NCBI GenBank assembly: GCA_949152475.1 | Contig: OX424568.1 | Location: forward strand, 23,287,667 to 23,351,666 | Source: Terebella lapidaria | Taxonomy: Eukaryota > Annelida > Polychaeta > Terebellida > Terebellidae | Length of the DNA stretch: 64,000 nt | Reading direction: 5' to 3' | Shown: piece after piece, positions 62,788-64,000 of the stretch | How the letters are laid out: each line of letters starts with the position of its first letter | How positions within the stretch are numbered: position 1 is the first letter of the stretch | The notes under the pieces: model-generated | The model's database searches: none | What the model saw: only the letters and a program-made list of their open reading frames with translations | What the model was told of the DNA's origin: nothing | Position numbers and translations under genes: made by a program

Positions 62788-64000
62788 TATGCACAAGTTA
62801 CATGTCGTTTGTTGCAGGATGATGTACAAGTCTTCAATTGAATGACTGAGCAGGTAAGCATCTAACATCAATTCAATTTGTTAAAAAAAATTATATCGGA
62901 TTGCACACATTGTAGTTTATAATCACAGCGTGGAATAGACGTATAGATATTTCCTTTCAATGTCCTAAAAATGCAAACACATATAATTGGGTGTTAGCTA
63001 GTGTGATAGTTAGACCTATTGTTGACTAACGTGACTGTGAAATTGTAGGAAAGACCACCAAATCAATCACATCCCGACCAACATCAGGCTGTACAAAACA
63101 ATCAAATAGTTATACCTGCAAATTAGACAATTACCACTCTTTCATTAATAATACGAATGTTACACACATTTCTAGGCGGAGACGATAATCTGTTGTGAAC
63201 GCTAGAATTAAAAAACTCAAGGGAAGTTCAATGTTGCTCCTAGACGCAGAATACAGGACACGTAATACGTACGTAACATAACATGTAATATACCGAAATA
63301 AAACTTCATCTTCATGGTTTTTTTTCAGTAGGCATGATATGGAGTTTGACAACTCCATGTCATTTGATTGGCACGTTCAAGGTCACGAGAACATCCTCAT
63401 ATATGACTTTATACGCGCGCTCTAAACAATAAGCTATACTTACAGGTGTTTTCGCTATAGCATTCAAATTACATATTTCACGTCAAATGTAACTTTGAGA
63501 GTTCCACTCCAATCATTTGACGTCAAGTCATAAGTCACCAACATATCCACCATAATTATATATGTTTAAAAAAAATACTCAGGCCACATGTACAAATATT
63601 TATTTTTAGAGGCTACATTATTCATTTTAAAGCACACCCGAGAGTGACATTTATTACTTCTGCTAGGTCACCCGATGGCGTTTCAAACATACCAGTTCAA
63701 ATTGATATGTATTCAGGTCAAACTTGTCCATAATAATACCTGAGTTTTATCACAACTACTGTTCAAGGTCGAGCAAACATGACTTCCTGTTATTGGCCAG
63801 CGCGTCGCGCTGGTCTTCTAGGTTTGCCTAAAATGAGACCCACGGAGGGTAGATATGAGTGGGCCCGGTACTGCTCATGCTGCTATCCTTTGTTAAATAC
63901 AGTAATCTCAACAAAAGGATCACAGCACTTTCAAAAATAATATTTCTGATTGTTTCCATGAGGTTTTACATTTTAATCTTGTGAATAAACGCAAATACTG
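62788..64000. other. Intergenic, right end of window
   Basis: AT-rich with no gene recognised. A perfect 8-bp hairpin CCAGCGCG-T-CGCGCTGG lies at about 63799-63815. TTTGACGTCAAG-like strings occur near 63480 and 63517. Confidence 0.4.

Overview
The window is repeat-dense eukaryotic (animal) DNA. The evidence is spliced BTB-BACK-PHR genes with GT/AG introns, several Ty3/Gypsy-type LTR retrotransposons, a CR1/Jockey-like LINE, a tRNA-derived SINE, and non-autonomous DNA transposons carrying tandem-repeat cores. The mix suits a marine invertebrate (lophotrochozoan or cephalochordate), but nothing here fixes the species. I see no bacterial features, rRNA genes or functional tRNAs.

Layout. 1-288: LINE fragment. 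289-13673: old, decayed 13.4-kb LTR retrotransposon on the minus strand ('element A'), with gag, protease, RT, partial integrase and a long extra reading frame downstream of integrase. 13860-18184: non-autonomous LTR element ('element B', minus strand) with a tRNA-Leu primer site and a 4-bp target duplication. About 18890-21501: 5'-truncated LINE. 21811-22561 and 42289-43680: two oppositely oriented copies of a TIR element that carries a 134-bp tandem satellite. 23988-25369: an apparently intact two-exon BTB-BACK-PHR gene. 27014-37951: very young LTR retrotransposon ('element 1', minus strand) with LTRs in which I saw no difference and three intact long ORFs. 38670-39290: phased palindromic satellite. 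39597-41762: second BTB-BACK-PHR copy, a pseudogene with a nonsense codon and a SINE inside. 44111-48003: sequence bounded by inverted repeats. 49187-52300: nested small repeats and a Harbinger-like transposase remnant. 52785-62783: second copy of the element 1 family ('element 2'), inactivated by two deletions and a G-run frameshift.

The most unusual system is in element 1. Besides gag and pol it has a third ORF (28030-29118) encoding an acidic N-terminus, two C2H2 zinc fingers and a long coiled coil. This ORF has its own apparent internal promoter: eight 15-bp units containing TTCCGCGAA, then a TATA box about 40 bp before the ATG. The same motif is arrayed just upstream of the LTR TATA box and recurs inside gag, where it is read in several frames. 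This suggests, as inference only, that the third ORF encodes a regulator acting on a motif it shares with the LTR. The older element A also carries an extra 3' ORF with an acidic N-terminus, degenerate zinc-finger-like pairs and a C-terminal coiled coil, and it has a different proliferated oligomer (GGGTCG) spread on one strand.

The host genes are a tandem-duplicated pair, probably Cul3-adaptor type BTB proteins, now separated by the insertion of element 1. Both have an unusually short PHR domain.
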